The notes beneath the pieces were generated by a model, which made no database searches, was not told the DNA's origin, and saw only the letters and a list, made by a program, of their open reading frames with translations. The translations under genes were made by a program, and so were the position numbers. Of a stretch of 64,000 nt of DNA, positions 35,866 through 44,249 are shown one piece after another. Source of the DNA: Leifsonia poae. Its GTDB lineage: Bacteria > Actinomycetota > Actinomycetes > Actinomycetales > Microbacteriaceae. The DNA is taken from contig NZ_JAIHLP010000002.1 of the NCBI RefSeq assembly GCF_020009625.1, positions 992,001 to 1,056,000 on the forward strand, given 5' to 3'. Within the stretch, counting starts at the first letter, position 1. The number at the start of each line of letters is the position of its first letter.

Positions 35866-36627
35866 ATGGTTCAGCCGGAGAAGCCGCTCCCCCAGGAGCT
35901 CTTCATGGACCTGGACCATTCCGGCCCGGTGCCGCTCTACTTCCAAGTGGCCACGCGCATCGAGAAGGCGATCGTCGACGGTGAACTGCCAGCCGGCTCC
36001 CGGCTGGAGAACGAGATCGCGCTCGGCGAGCGCCTCGGCCTCTCGCGCCCAACGGTGCGGCGCGCCATCCAGGATCTGGTGGACAAAGGGCTCCTCGTGC
36101 GACGGCGAGGCATCGGCACGCAGGTCGTGCACGGGCCGGTCACCCGCAAGGTCGAGCTGACGAGCCTCTACGACGATCTCGCCTCCACCGGTCAGCAGCC
36201 CGCGACTCTGCTATTGCTGCACGAAGTGATCCCGGCGGATGCGCGCCTGGCGGAGGTGCTCGGCGTCGAGCTGGGCGCCGACATCCTGCACCTGCGTCGC
36301 GTGCGCAGCGCCGACGAGGTTCCGGTAGCCGTTCTGGAGAACTATCTGCCGACCGATTTCACCGACATCAGCGAAGAAGACCTCACCATGCACGGTCTGT
36401 ACCAGGTGATGCGCAGCCGCGGCACCACGATGAGGGTCGCCCGCCAGCGGATCGGCGCGCGTCGTGCCACTGCGGAGGAGGGCACCCTGCTGGAGATCGA
36501 CGACGGCGGCCCCGTTCTCACGATGGACCGCACCGCCTACGACAATTCGGGCCGTGCGGTGGAGTTCGGTCACCACTGCTACCGCCCCGACCTCTACTCC
36601 TTCGAAATCACCCTCGTCGACAAGTAG
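35866..36627 (+). CDS. iolR: GntR-family (UTRA) regulator of inositol genes
   Basis: This 253-aa regulator has an N-terminal GntR winged helix (PLYFQVATRIEKAIVDGELP, NEIALGERLGLSRPTVRRAI) and a C-terminal UTRA ligand domain (ILHLRRVRSADEVPVAVLENYLP). It sits between iolE and iolG, so it is presumably the pathway's repressor, with an inositol intermediate as effector; this is inferred from context. GGAGGAAG lies before the ATG at 35866, which is preferred over an upstream TTG. Confidence 0.85.
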   Translation: MVQPEKPLPQELFMDLDHSGPVPLYFQVATRIEKAIVDGELPAGSRLENEIALGERLGLSRPTVRRAIQDLVDKGLLVRRRGIGTQVVHGPVTRKVELTSLYDDLASTGQQPATLLLLHEVIPADARLAEVLGVELGADILHLRRVRSADEVPVAVLENYLPTDFTDISEEDLTMHGLYQVMRSRGTTMRVARQRIGARRATAEEGTLLEIDDGGPVLTMDRTAYDNSGRAVEFGHHCYRPDLYSFEITLVDK

Positions 36628-36661
36628 CGCGCTCTCACACCAGCCTGCCGACGAAACATTT

Positions 36662-36706
36662 GTGCCGAATGTCGACTCTGGCTGAGCCAGAGCACGCATT
36701 CGGCAC
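36662..36706. terminator. Bidirectional hairpin between gntR and iolG
   Basis: Two 21-base arms (36662-36682 and 36686-36706) pair at 17 positions, with perfect outer (GTGCCGAATG/CATTCGGCAC) and inner (CTCTGGC/GCCAGAG) stems and a three-base loop. It lies between convergent stops. Confidence 0.75.
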
Positions 36707-36722
36707 GAATCTCAGCACGAGC

Positions 36723-37751
36723 TCAGCTCGCAGTGGGGTCGTAGAAGGCGGGTCGGGGAGCGTAGCTCACCTCGACGCGGCGGCCGGTGGCCTGCGCGAC
36801 AAGTCCGGCCTCGCAGACGCTGGCAGCGAGGTAGCCGTCCCAGGCGCTCGGGCCATCGATCGTTCCGCTGCGCACGGCGTTCACCCAGCGTTGCACCTCG
36901 GTGTCGTAGGCGCGGGCGAAGCGGGTCGTGTACGTGGTGTGCTCGGCCCGGGTGAAGCGCCCGTCGGCGTAACGGGAGATTCCGGCCGTGCGCCCGATCT
37001 CGGCGACGCCGCGCTCGAACACGGCGTCGGTGGTCACCTGGTAACCGAACTGGATGTTCACGCTGATCTCCACATCCGCGAGCACGCCCGACTCGGTTTC
37101 GAGAAGCACGAGTTGCGGCTCGCTGAGCCCCTCCGGCGCGAGCGAGTTGCGGCGCGGCTTGCGAACCTCGACGGCCGCGATCGGCTCGCCGACGAGCCAC
37201 GGCACCACATCCATCTCGTGCACGACCGAGTCGGTGATGAGCATCGACTCGGTGTACCCGGGCGGGGTGAACGGATTGCGGTGCGCGCAGTGCAGAGCCA
37301 GCAGCTGCCCGGCCTCCCTCGAGTCGATCAGCTCTTTGAGCTGCATGTACTCCTCGTCGAATCGACGCATGAAACCCACCTGGATGCGCGGCCGGTCGGT
37401 CTTCTGCTCGGCCTCCAGAACGCGCAGCGCCGACTCGCTGCTGGGCGTCAGCGGCTTCTCGCACAGGATGTCGACTCCGGCCTCGAGCGAGGGAAGCAGC
37501 ACGGCCTCGTGGAACGGCCCGGGGGCGGCGACCACGACCGCGTCGAGCGCGTCGAGCTCCAGCGCATCCTCGATGCGACTGCGCGTCGCGACACCCGGAA
37601 GGTGGGCGACGGCCGCGGCGGCGCGGGACACATCCGGTTCGACGACCGCGACGACCTGCGCGCCGATCGTGCGCTCCGTGAGGCGGCGGACGTGGTCGGC
37701 GCCCATGATGCCGGCGCCGACGACGGCGATGCGCAGGGGGTCAGTGGTCAT
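36723..37751 (-). CDS. iolG: Gfo/Idh/MocA dehydrogenase, probable inositol 2-dehydrogenase
   Basis: This 342-aa oxidoreductase has a Rossmann start IAVVGAGIMGADHVRR, the CEKPL motif and a second-domain segment HEMDVVPWLVGEP. IolG oxidises myo-inositol to 2-keto-myo-inositol with NAD. It is the last gene of the leftward iol operon. The ATG at 37751 is preceded by GGAGGAAAG on the minus strand. Related sugar or scyllo-inositol dehydrogenases cannot be excluded from sequence alone. Confidence 0.85.
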   Translation of the reverse strand: MTTDPLRIAVVGAGIMGADHVRRLTERTIGAQVVAVVEPDVSRAAAAVAHLPGVATRSRIEDALELDALDAVVVAAPGPFHEAVLLPSLEAGVDILCEKPLTPSSESALRVLEAEQKTDRPRIQVGFMRRFDEEYMQLKELIDSREAGQLLALHCAHRNPFTPPGYTESMLITDSVVHEMDVVPWLVGEPIAAVEVRKPRRNSLAPEGLSEPQLVLLETESGVLADVEISVNIQFGYQVTTDAVFERGVAEIGRTAGISRYADGRFTRAEHTTYTTRFARAYDTEVQRWVNAVRSGTIDGPSAWDGYLAASVCEAGLVAQATGRRVEVSYAPRPAFYDPTAS

Positions 37752-37806
37752 GGTGTGCTTTCCTCCGAGGTCGGGATGGTCATTGTCTGGGCTGGGGATG
37801 CGCGGC

Positions 37807-39708
37807 TCAGCCGAGCAGGGGACGCTGCCGGGCCTTCTGCCGGTCGTAGTCGGCCTTGGCCGCCTGCGTTGTCGCCAGCTCCGACACTTCGGCGATCGGC
37901 ACATCCCACCAGCCTTCACCGTCGGGGGCGAACAGCAGCGGGTCGCTCGTGATGTGGATGAGAGTGGGCCCGGTGGCCGCCTTGGCCTGCGCCACGGCCG
38001 CGCCGAGGTCGGCGATGGCGTTCGGAGTCTGCTCCACCCGGATCACGGAGACGCCGAGGCTCGCGGCGTTGGCCGCCAGGTCGACCGGCAGAGCCGGACC
38101 GTCGTCGAAAGCGTTGGCCGCGTCGTCGCGGTAGCGGTAACGGGTGCCGTAGCGCTGCGAGCCGACCGTCTCGCTCAGATGGCCGATGGAGGCGAACCCG
38201 TGGTTCTGGATGAGCACGACGATCACCTTGATGCCTTCGGCGACCGCGGTCACGAGTTCGGTGTGCATCATCAGGTAGGAGCCGTCGCCGACCATCACGA
38301 TCACATCGCGGTCGTCAGCACCGCGCTTGGCGCCGATTCCGCCGGCGATCTCATACCCCATGCACGAGAACGCGTATTCGACGTGGTAGCCCAATTCGTC
38401 GCGCACCCGCCACAGCTTGTGCAGATCGCCGGGCAGCGAGCCGGCCGCGCACACCACGACGTCGCGCGGGTCGCTGGCGGCGTTGACCGCGCCGATGATC
38501 TCCGTCTGCGAGGGGCGTTCGAGCCGCCGGTCGATGAAACCCGCGTCGACGGTCGCATCCCAGGCCCGCTTCTCGCCCGCGATCTCGTCGCGGTACTCCT
38601 GCGGGGTGGTGAACCCGGCGAGCGCCTCGCGCAGAGCGACCAGCGCTTCGCGGGCGTCTGCGATCACCGGCAGGCTCGACCCGTGCTTGTAGGCGTCGAA
38701 CGAGGCGACGTTGATGTTCACGAAGCGCACGCCTTCGCGGGCGAAAGCGGTTCGGGATGCGGTGGTGAAGTCGCTGTACCGGGTCCCGATCCCGATCACC
38801 ACATCCGCCTCGGCCGCGATGCGGTTGGCGGCCGTCGTGCCGGTGGAGCCGATGCTGCCGAGCGAGAACGGGTGGTCCCAGGCGATGGCGCCGCCGCCGG
38901 CCTGGGTGGTACCCACCGGGATTCCGGTCGCCTCGGCGAACGCGGCGAGCTCGGCTGAAGCCTGCGAGTAGACGACCCCACCGCCGGCGACGATGACGGG
39001 TCGCTTGCCGGCGACGATGGCCCGCACAGCGCGGGCGAGCGCTTCCGGTTCCGGGGCGGGACGACGCAGGTGCCATTCCCGGTCGGCGAGGAACTCGAGC
39101 GGCACATCGAGCGCTTCTGCCTGAACGTCTTCGGGAAGTGAGATCGTCACGGCCCCGGTCTCGACCGGATCGGTGAGCACGCGCATCGCGCCGAGCGCGG
39201 CGGAGAAGAGCTGCTCCGGCCGGCTGACCCGGTCGAAGAACCGTGACAGCGGCTTGAACGCGTCGTTGACGGTGATGGCCGCGTCGTGCGGCAGCTCCAG
39301 CTGCTGGAGCACCGGGTCGGCCACGCGGGTCGCGAAAGTGTCGGAGGGCAGCAGCAGCACCGGCAGCCGGTTCGTGGTGGCGAGCGCGGCGCCCGTGAGC
39401 ATATTGGTGGCGCCCGGGCCCACCGATGCCGCACAGGCGAAGGTGCTCAGGCGGCGGTGCATCCGGGCGAAGCCGACGGACTCGTGCACCATCGCCTGCT
39501 CGTTGCGAGCCTGGTAGTAGGGCATGAGCGCCGGATCCTGCACCGCGAACTGTTTGAGCGCCTGACCGACCCCGGCCACATTGCCGTGCCCGAAGATGCC
39601 GAAGGTGCCGGCGATGGTGCGCTCGCGGTGGCCGCCGTCCACGGTCCACTGGTGGGCCAGGAACTCGACGAGGGCCTGGCTGACGGTCATGCGCTTGGTG
39701 CCGCTCAC
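37807..39708 (-). CDS. iolD: Trihydroxycyclohexane-1,2-dione hydrolase
   Basis: This 633-aa thiamine-diphosphate enzyme cleaves the ring of the inositol intermediate. It has the three-domain layout of the ThDP family: NEQAMVHESVGFARMHRRLS with the ThDP Glu near the N-terminus, a central domain (RPVIVAGGGVVYSQA), and the cofactor motif VMVGDGSYLMMHTEL. The GTG at 39708 overlaps the iolB stop, and AGGAG lies seven bases upstream. Confidence 0.93.
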   Translation of the reverse strand: MSGTKRMTVSQALVEFLAHQWTVDGGHRERTIAGTFGIFGHGNVAGVGQALKQFAVQDPALMPYYQARNEQAMVHESVGFARMHRRLSTFACAASVGPGATNMLTGAALATTNRLPVLLLPSDTFATRVADPVLQQLELPHDAAITVNDAFKPLSRFFDRVSRPEQLFSAALGAMRVLTDPVETGAVTISLPEDVQAEALDVPLEFLADREWHLRRPAPEPEALARAVRAIVAGKRPVIVAGGGVVYSQASAELAAFAEATGIPVGTTQAGGGAIAWDHPFSLGSIGSTGTTAANRIAAEADVVIGIGTRYSDFTTASRTAFAREGVRFVNINVASFDAYKHGSSLPVIADAREALVALREALAGFTTPQEYRDEIAGEKRAWDATVDAGFIDRRLERPSQTEIIGAVNAASDPRDVVVCAAGSLPGDLHKLWRVRDELGYHVEYAFSCMGYEIAGGIGAKRGADDRDVIVMVGDGSYLMMHTELVTAVAEGIKVIVVLIQNHGFASIGHLSETVGSQRYGTRYRYRDDAANAFDDGPALPVDLAANAASLGVSVIRVEQTPNAIADLGAAVAQAKAATGPTLIHITSDPLLFAPDGEGWWDVPIAEVSELATTQAAKADYDRQKARQRPLLG

Positions 39709-40649
39709 GAGGCTGCTCCTTCGGTGGTGGTCGTGCCCGTCGGCCCGGCAGTGCTGGTGTACGGGAGACGGGGGTCGAATTCTTGACCCGCCCAGGTCTG
39801 GCGAACCCAGCCGTGCGCGGGGTCGTCACTGATCAGCCAGGCCCGATCGGCATCCGGGCCGGCCATCACGTTGAGATAGTAGAGGTCGTAGCCGGGGGCG
39901 GCCACGGCCGGGCCGTGGTAGCCGTGCGGCACGAGCGCGATGTCGCCCGAGCCGACCCTGGCGTCGATCTCGATCATGCGCTCGTCGGAGGCGTAGGTGG
40001 TGAACAGGCCGAACGGCTCGGCCTCGGGTGGCGCCTGCACGCCCCGGCTCACTGCGGACTCGAAGTAGTAGATCTCTTCCAGGCGGGTCTCCTGCCCGTC
40101 GCGGTGCTCGTCGTGCTTGTGCGGTGGATACGACGACCAGTTCTCTGCCGGGGTGATCACCTCGCAGACGATGAGCTTCACCGCGTCGAGCGCGCCCGGA
40201 ACGCCGAAGTTGTGCACCTGCCGGCTGAAGCGACCCGCGCCGCGCAGCTCGACCGGCACGGCGTCGGCGGGCAGATAGGCCGCCGGTCGACGCTCGGCGG
40301 TCGGCGCTTCTGCGACCGCGATGCGGCCTCGACCCGAAACAGTCGCCGCCGTTCCGGCACCGAGGTAGAGCACATCCGTCGGGCCGTCGAACACGGCGAC
40401 CCGGCCCACGAGCAGCCGGGTCGCCGCCTCCGCCTCGGGCTCCAGGTATTCGACAGTGAAGGAGCCGGCGAGGGGCACGAGCATCCGTTCGACCGGCGCC
40501 GCGGCCAGGGCGAGCGGGGTGCCGTCGAGGGCGGCCACTCTCAGGCCTGTGTGCCGCCAGCCCGGGATGCGGTCATCGACCACCGACTCCCAGCCGTCTT
40601 CGGCGAGGTCGCCCGGCCCGAAGACCCATTCGCTGCGTGCGCGCGTCAT
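39705..40649 (-). CDS. iolB: 5-deoxy-glucuronate isomerase
   Basis: This 314-aa bicupin-like protein matches IolB. NWSSYPPHKHDEHRDGQETRLEEIYYF contains the cupin metal ligands (His-x-His ... Glu), and VPHGYHGPAVAAPGYDLYYLNVMAG is a diagnostic C-terminal stretch. It isomerises 5-deoxy-glucuronate to 5-dehydro-2-deoxygluconate. Its stop overlaps the iolD start. Confidence 0.93.
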   Translation of the reverse strand: MTRARSEWVFGPGDLAEDGWESVVDDRIPGWRHTGLRVAALDGTPLALAAAPVERMLVPLAGSFTVEYLEPEAEAATRLLVGRVAVFDGPTDVLYLGAGTAATVSGRGRIAVAEAPTAERRPAAYLPADAVPVELRGAGRFSRQVHNFGVPGALDAVKLIVCEVITPAENWSSYPPHKHDEHRDGQETRLEEIYYFESAVSRGVQAPPEAEPFGLFTTYASDERMIEIDARVGSGDIALVPHGYHGPAVAAPGYDLYYLNVMAGPDADRAWLISDDPAHGWVRQTWAGQEFDPRLPYTSTAGPTGTTTTEGAAS

Positions 40650-40687
40650 TGCTGCTCCTGCCTTCTCGCCGGCGTCGTGCGCCGGTG

Positions 40688-42193
40688 CTACTTGGTCTGC
40701 GGGAAGCCGAGGTTGATACCGCCGTGGCTCGGGTCGAGCCAGCGGCTGGTCACGGCCTTCTCGCGCGTGAAGAACTCGAAGCCGTGAACGCCGTACGCTT
40801 TGGCGTCGCCGAAGAGCGACTGCTTCCAGCCGCCGAACGAGTAGTAGGCGACCGGCACGGGGATCGGAACGTTGATGCCGATCATGCCCACCTGCACTTC
40901 GTTCTGGAAGCGGCGGGCTGCTCCCCCGTCGTTCGTGAAGATCGCGGTTCCGTTCCCGAACGCGCCCGAGTTGATGACCTCGACGCCGTCCTCGTAGCTG
41001 GCAACCCGCACCACCGCGAGCACCGGCCCGAAGATCTCCTCGGTGTAGACACGGGATGCGGTGGTCACGCGGTCGATCAGCGTCGGCCCCAGCCAGAAAC
41101 CGTCGGCGGCGCCGTCGACCTCGATGCCGCGACCGTCGACGACGACCTCGGCGCCGTCCGCGAGGGCGATGTCGATGTAGGAGGCGACCTTGTCCCGGTG
41201 CTCACGGGTGATCAGCGGGCCCATGTCGCAACCGCGACGGCCGTCGCCGATGCGCAGGCCGCGCATCCGTTCGGTCACCTTTGCGATGAGTTCGTCGGCC
41301 ACCGGCTCGACCGCAACGACCACGCTGACGGCCATGCAGCGCTCGCCGGCCGAGCCGAAGCCCGCGTTGATCGCGGCGTCGGCCACCAGGTCGAGGTCGG
41401 CATCCGGGAGCACGAGCATGTGGTTCTTCGCGCCGCCGAGAGCCTGCACGCGCTTGCCGTTGCGGGCGGCTGTCTCGTAGATGTAGCGGGCGATCGGCGT
41501 GGAGCCGACAAACGAGATGGCCTGCACCTCGGGGTGCTCCAGCAGACCGTCGACGGCCACCTTGTCGCCGTGCAGCACGGTGAAGACGCCGTCAGGAAGC
41601 CCGGCCTCGCTGAACAGCTCCGCCAGCCAGACGGCGGCCGACGGGTCTTTCTCGCTCGGCTTCAGCACGACGGTGTTGCCCGCGGCGATCGCGATCGGCA
41701 GGAACCAGAGCGGCACCATCGCCGGGAAGTTGAACGGGCTGACGATGCCGACGACGCCGAGCGGCTGCTTGAGCGAGTAGACGTCGACGCCGGTCGACAC
41801 ATTCTCCGAGTGCTCCCCCTTGATGAGGTGCGGGAAGCCGGTGGCGAGCTCGACGACCTCGAGGCCACGGGTGATTTCGCCCAGGGCGTCGGAGACGACC
41901 TTGCCGTGCTCGGCCGTCACGATCTCGGCCAGCTCGTCTTTGCGGGCGTTGAGCAGCTCGCGGAACGCGAAGATGATCTGCTGACGCTTGGCCATCGAGG
42001 TGTCGCGCCACCCGGGGAACGCCGCCGCCGCGCTCACGATCGCGGCGGCCACCTCGGTCTCGTCGGCCAGGCCGACGGCGGAGGTCGCGATGCCGAGAGC
42101 AGGGTCGTACACCGGCGCGAGCCGGCCGCTGACACTCGGGGTGCGCCTGCCGTCGATGTAGTGCGGGATCAGGGGAAGGTCTGCGAGGGTCAT
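40688..42193 (-). CDS. iolA: Methylmalonate/malonate-semialdehyde dehydrogenase (CoA-acylating)
   Basis: This 501-aa enzyme shows catalytic Cys286 in SAGERCMAVS and the MMSDH marker RVQALGGAKNH. IolA converts malonate semialdehyde, the last inositol-specific intermediate, to acetyl-CoA and CO2. It is a clear paralogue of the copy at 6845-8329, with many identical blocks. AAGGAGAACC precedes the ATG on the minus strand. Confidence 0.93.
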   Translation of the reverse strand: MTLADLPLIPHYIDGRRTPSVSGRLAPVYDPALGIATSAVGLADETEVAAAIVSAAAAFPGWRDTSMAKRQQIIFAFRELLNARKDELAEIVTAEHGKVVSDALGEITRGLEVVELATGFPHLIKGEHSENVSTGVDVYSLKQPLGVVGIVSPFNFPAMVPLWFLPIAIAAGNTVVLKPSEKDPSAAVWLAELFSEAGLPDGVFTVLHGDKVAVDGLLEHPEVQAISFVGSTPIARYIYETAARNGKRVQALGGAKNHMLVLPDADLDLVADAAINAGFGSAGERCMAVSVVVAVEPVADELIAKVTERMRGLRIGDGRRGCDMGPLITREHRDKVASYIDIALADGAEVVVDGRGIEVDGAADGFWLGPTLIDRVTTASRVYTEEIFGPVLAVVRVASYEDGVEVINSGAFGNGTAIFTNDGGAARRFQNEVQVGMIGINVPIPVPVAYYSFGGWKQSLFGDAKAYGVHGFEFFTREKAVTSRWLDPSHGGINLGFPQTK

Positions 42194-42229
42194 GGGAGGT
42201 TCTCCTTCGGGAGGTCGGGCGGAAACGGG

Positions 42230-43126
42230 TCAGTGGACGAGCGAGGCGGCGGTATCGACCGCGCCCGCGACATCCCGATCGGAGGGGTAGAGAAGGGTGC
42301 GGCCGACCACGAGGCCCATCACACCGGGCAGGTCGAGCGCGCTGCCCCACGAGTCGTAGACGGCGGCCGCGTCACCGGACGGGTCGCCGCCGAGCAGCAG
42401 GGTGGGCAGCGTGGAGGCACTCATGACAGCGGCCATGTTCGGCACGACGGGCAGCTTCAGCCAGCTGTATGCCGAGCTCGTGCCGAGGCCGGCGGCGATG
42501 GCCATCGAGGCGATCACCGCTCCGGTGCTCAGATCGTTGACGATGCGGCCGTCGACCCAGTCGCTCATGAACGGTTCGAGCATGATCGGCAGGCGGGCCG
42601 CGGCGGCGGCTGTGACGGCGGCGGCCGAGGCCTCCAGCGTCGCCGCGGAGCCCGGGTCGGCCAGGTTGATGCGCACGAGCAGCTTGGCGAAGTCGAGGCG
42701 GGCGGCGACGAGCGACTCGACATCGTAGGCCGTGAACCGATCGTCCATCTCGAAGGAGGCGCCCCGGAGGCCGCCGCGGTTCATCGAGCCGACGGCGATC
42801 CGGCCGTCGAGTCTGCCCAGGATGGCGAGGTCGTCGAGGATGTCCGGGGTGCCGAGCACACCGTCGACGCCCGGCCTCTCCAGGGCCGTAGCCAGGCGCT
42901 GCAGCAGACCGTAGCGGTCGGCCATCGCGGTGGCGTCCGAGCCGACACCGAGGGCGCCGCGCGCCGGGTGGTCCGCGGCGACGATGAACAGGCGGCCGTC
43001 ACCGGCGAGCAGGTCACGCTTGGCGCGCGTTTCCAGGATCTCCGAGATCCGCTGGGGCTCCTCGGAACGGATGCGTCGCAGCCGCTGAAAGTCGGCGGCA
43101 CTGATCGGGCCGTCAACGGTCGACAT
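42230..43126 (-). CDS. Cgl0158-type (beta/alpha)8-barrel protein, possible DKGP aldolase
   Basis: This 298-aa protein resembles the actinobacterial Cgl0158 barrel family, often annotated as a deoxyribose-phosphate aldolase-like protein. LFIVAADHPARGALG, PDILDDLAILG and LPIMLEPFMSDW are typical stretches. No IolJ is present in the cluster, and this gene lies directly after iolC, so it may be the aldolase that splits phosphorylated deoxyketogluconate; this is inference. The ATG at 43126 overlaps the iolC stop by 14 bases. Confidence 0.8.
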   Translation of the reverse strand: MSTVDGPISAADFQRLRRIRSEEPQRISEILETRAKRDLLAGDGRLFIVAADHPARGALGVGSDATAMADRYGLLQRLATALERPGVDGVLGTPDILDDLAILGRLDGRIAVGSMNRGGLRGASFEMDDRFTAYDVESLVAARLDFAKLLVRINLADPGSAATLEASAAAVTAAAAARLPIMLEPFMSDWVDGRIVNDLSTGAVIASMAIAAGLGTSSAYSWLKLPVVPNMAAVMSASTLPTLLLGGDPSGDAAAVYDSWGSALDLPGVMGLVVGRTLLYPSDRDVAGAVDTAASLVH

Positions 43127-44090
43127 CGTACGCTCCGTCCAGTGCGGCCTCGACCTCGGCGGTCGTGGGCATGGCCGTCGAGCATTCCCGCCGAGTGGCG
43201 ACGATGGCACCGGCCACGTTCGCGAACCGGATGACACGCTCCAGCGGCCAGCCGGCGAGGAGCCCGTGGCAGAGTGCGCCCCCGAAACCGTCGCCGGCGC
43301 CCAGACCGTTCACGACCGTGACGGGGAAGGGCTCGACCTCGACGGTCTCGGTGCGGGTCTTCGCCAACACTCCGCGCGAACCCTGCTTCACGACCGCGAG
43401 CTCGACACCGCGGTCGAGCAGAGCATCCGCCGCCCGCTGCGGGTCGGTCTCCCCGACGGCGATCTCACACTCCTCGCGGTTGCCGACCGCCACGGTGACA
43501 TGCTCGAGGGCGCGACCGACCTGCTCGGTCGCGGCGGCCGGCGACTCCCAGAACATCGGGCGGTAGTCGAGGTCGAGCACTGTGAAGCGCTTGCGACCGC
43601 GTGCCTGCCACGCGGCGTGGTGCGCGGAACGGCTCGGCTCCTTCGAAAGACCGGTGACAGTCGCCCAGAAGACGCCCGCGTCGCGCACGGCGTCGAGGTC
43701 GAGGTCGGCCGGCTCGATCACCAGGTCGGGCGCGATCGGGTCGCGGTAGAAGTAGAGGGGGAAGTCGTCGGGCGGGAAGATCTCGCAGAGGGTGATGGGG
43801 GTGTTCAGCCCCGCGACCGTCGTGACGAAGCGGTTGTCGACCCCGAGCCGCGCGATCTCGGCGCTCACGTAGCGACCGAGCGGGTCGTCTCCCGTGCGCG
43901 TGACGATGGCGGCGCGGCGGCCATGCCGTGCAGCGGCGATCGTGACGTTGGTGGCGCTGCCACCGAGGTACTTGCCGAAGGTGCTGACCTCTTCGAGCCC
44001 GACACCGTCTTGCAACGGGTAGAGGTCGACGCCGACCCTGCCGATGGCGAGAACCTCGAAAGGGACCTCGCTCGTGGTGCTGGTGGTCAT
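43113..44090 (-). CDS. iolC: 5-dehydro-2-deoxygluconokinase
   Basis: This 325-aa ribokinase-family (PfkB) kinase has the first signature GGSATNVTIAAARHGR and the second VVNGLGAGDGFGGALCHGLL with its catalytic Asp. It phosphorylates 5-dehydro-2-deoxygluconate. It is the first gene of the leftward iol operon (iolC, Cgl0158-like, iolA, iolB, iolD, iolG); an operator-like repeat lies 72 bases upstream. Confidence 0.92.
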   Translation of the reverse strand: MTTSTTSEVPFEVLAIGRVGVDLYPLQDGVGLEEVSTFGKYLGGSATNVTIAAARHGRRAAIVTRTGDDPLGRYVSAEIARLGVDNRFVTTVAGLNTPITLCEIFPPDDFPLYFYRDPIAPDLVIEPADLDLDAVRDAGVFWATVTGLSKEPSRSAHHAAWQARGRKRFTVLDLDYRPMFWESPAAATEQVGRALEHVTVAVGNREECEIAVGETDPQRAADALLDRGVELAVVKQGSRGVLAKTRTETVEVEPFPVTVVNGLGAGDGFGGALCHGLLAGWPLERVIRFANVAGAIVATRRECSTAMPTTAEVEAALDGAYDVDR

Positions 44091-44160
44091 CGCCCGGGTG
44101 CTGCCTCTCTCGACGTGCGAACGGCCGGTTCCGGATACTCCGGGCGACCCTCGCGTCTTA

Positions 44161-44172
44161 ATGTCCTGACAT
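44161..44172. promoter_or_regulatory. Operator-like site before iolC operon
   Basis: ATGTCCTGACAT is a 12-bp inverted repeat (ATGTC-CT-GACAT), and its ten-base centre is identical to the site before iolE. It lies between divergent iolC and rmuC, nearer the iol side, with AT-rich bases (TAGTTACAT) next to it. Confidence 0.7.
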
Positions 44173-44249
44173 AGTTACATGCGTAGCCTATTCGCGGCGT
44201 GCCTGGCGCGCAACCACGCACTGTCGGAGGGGCCTGCCACACTCGGAGC

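Noticed and set aside
40637..43234. 865-codon frame on the plus strand
   Set aside because: Antisense to iolA and the Cgl0158-like gene; no start signal or motif.
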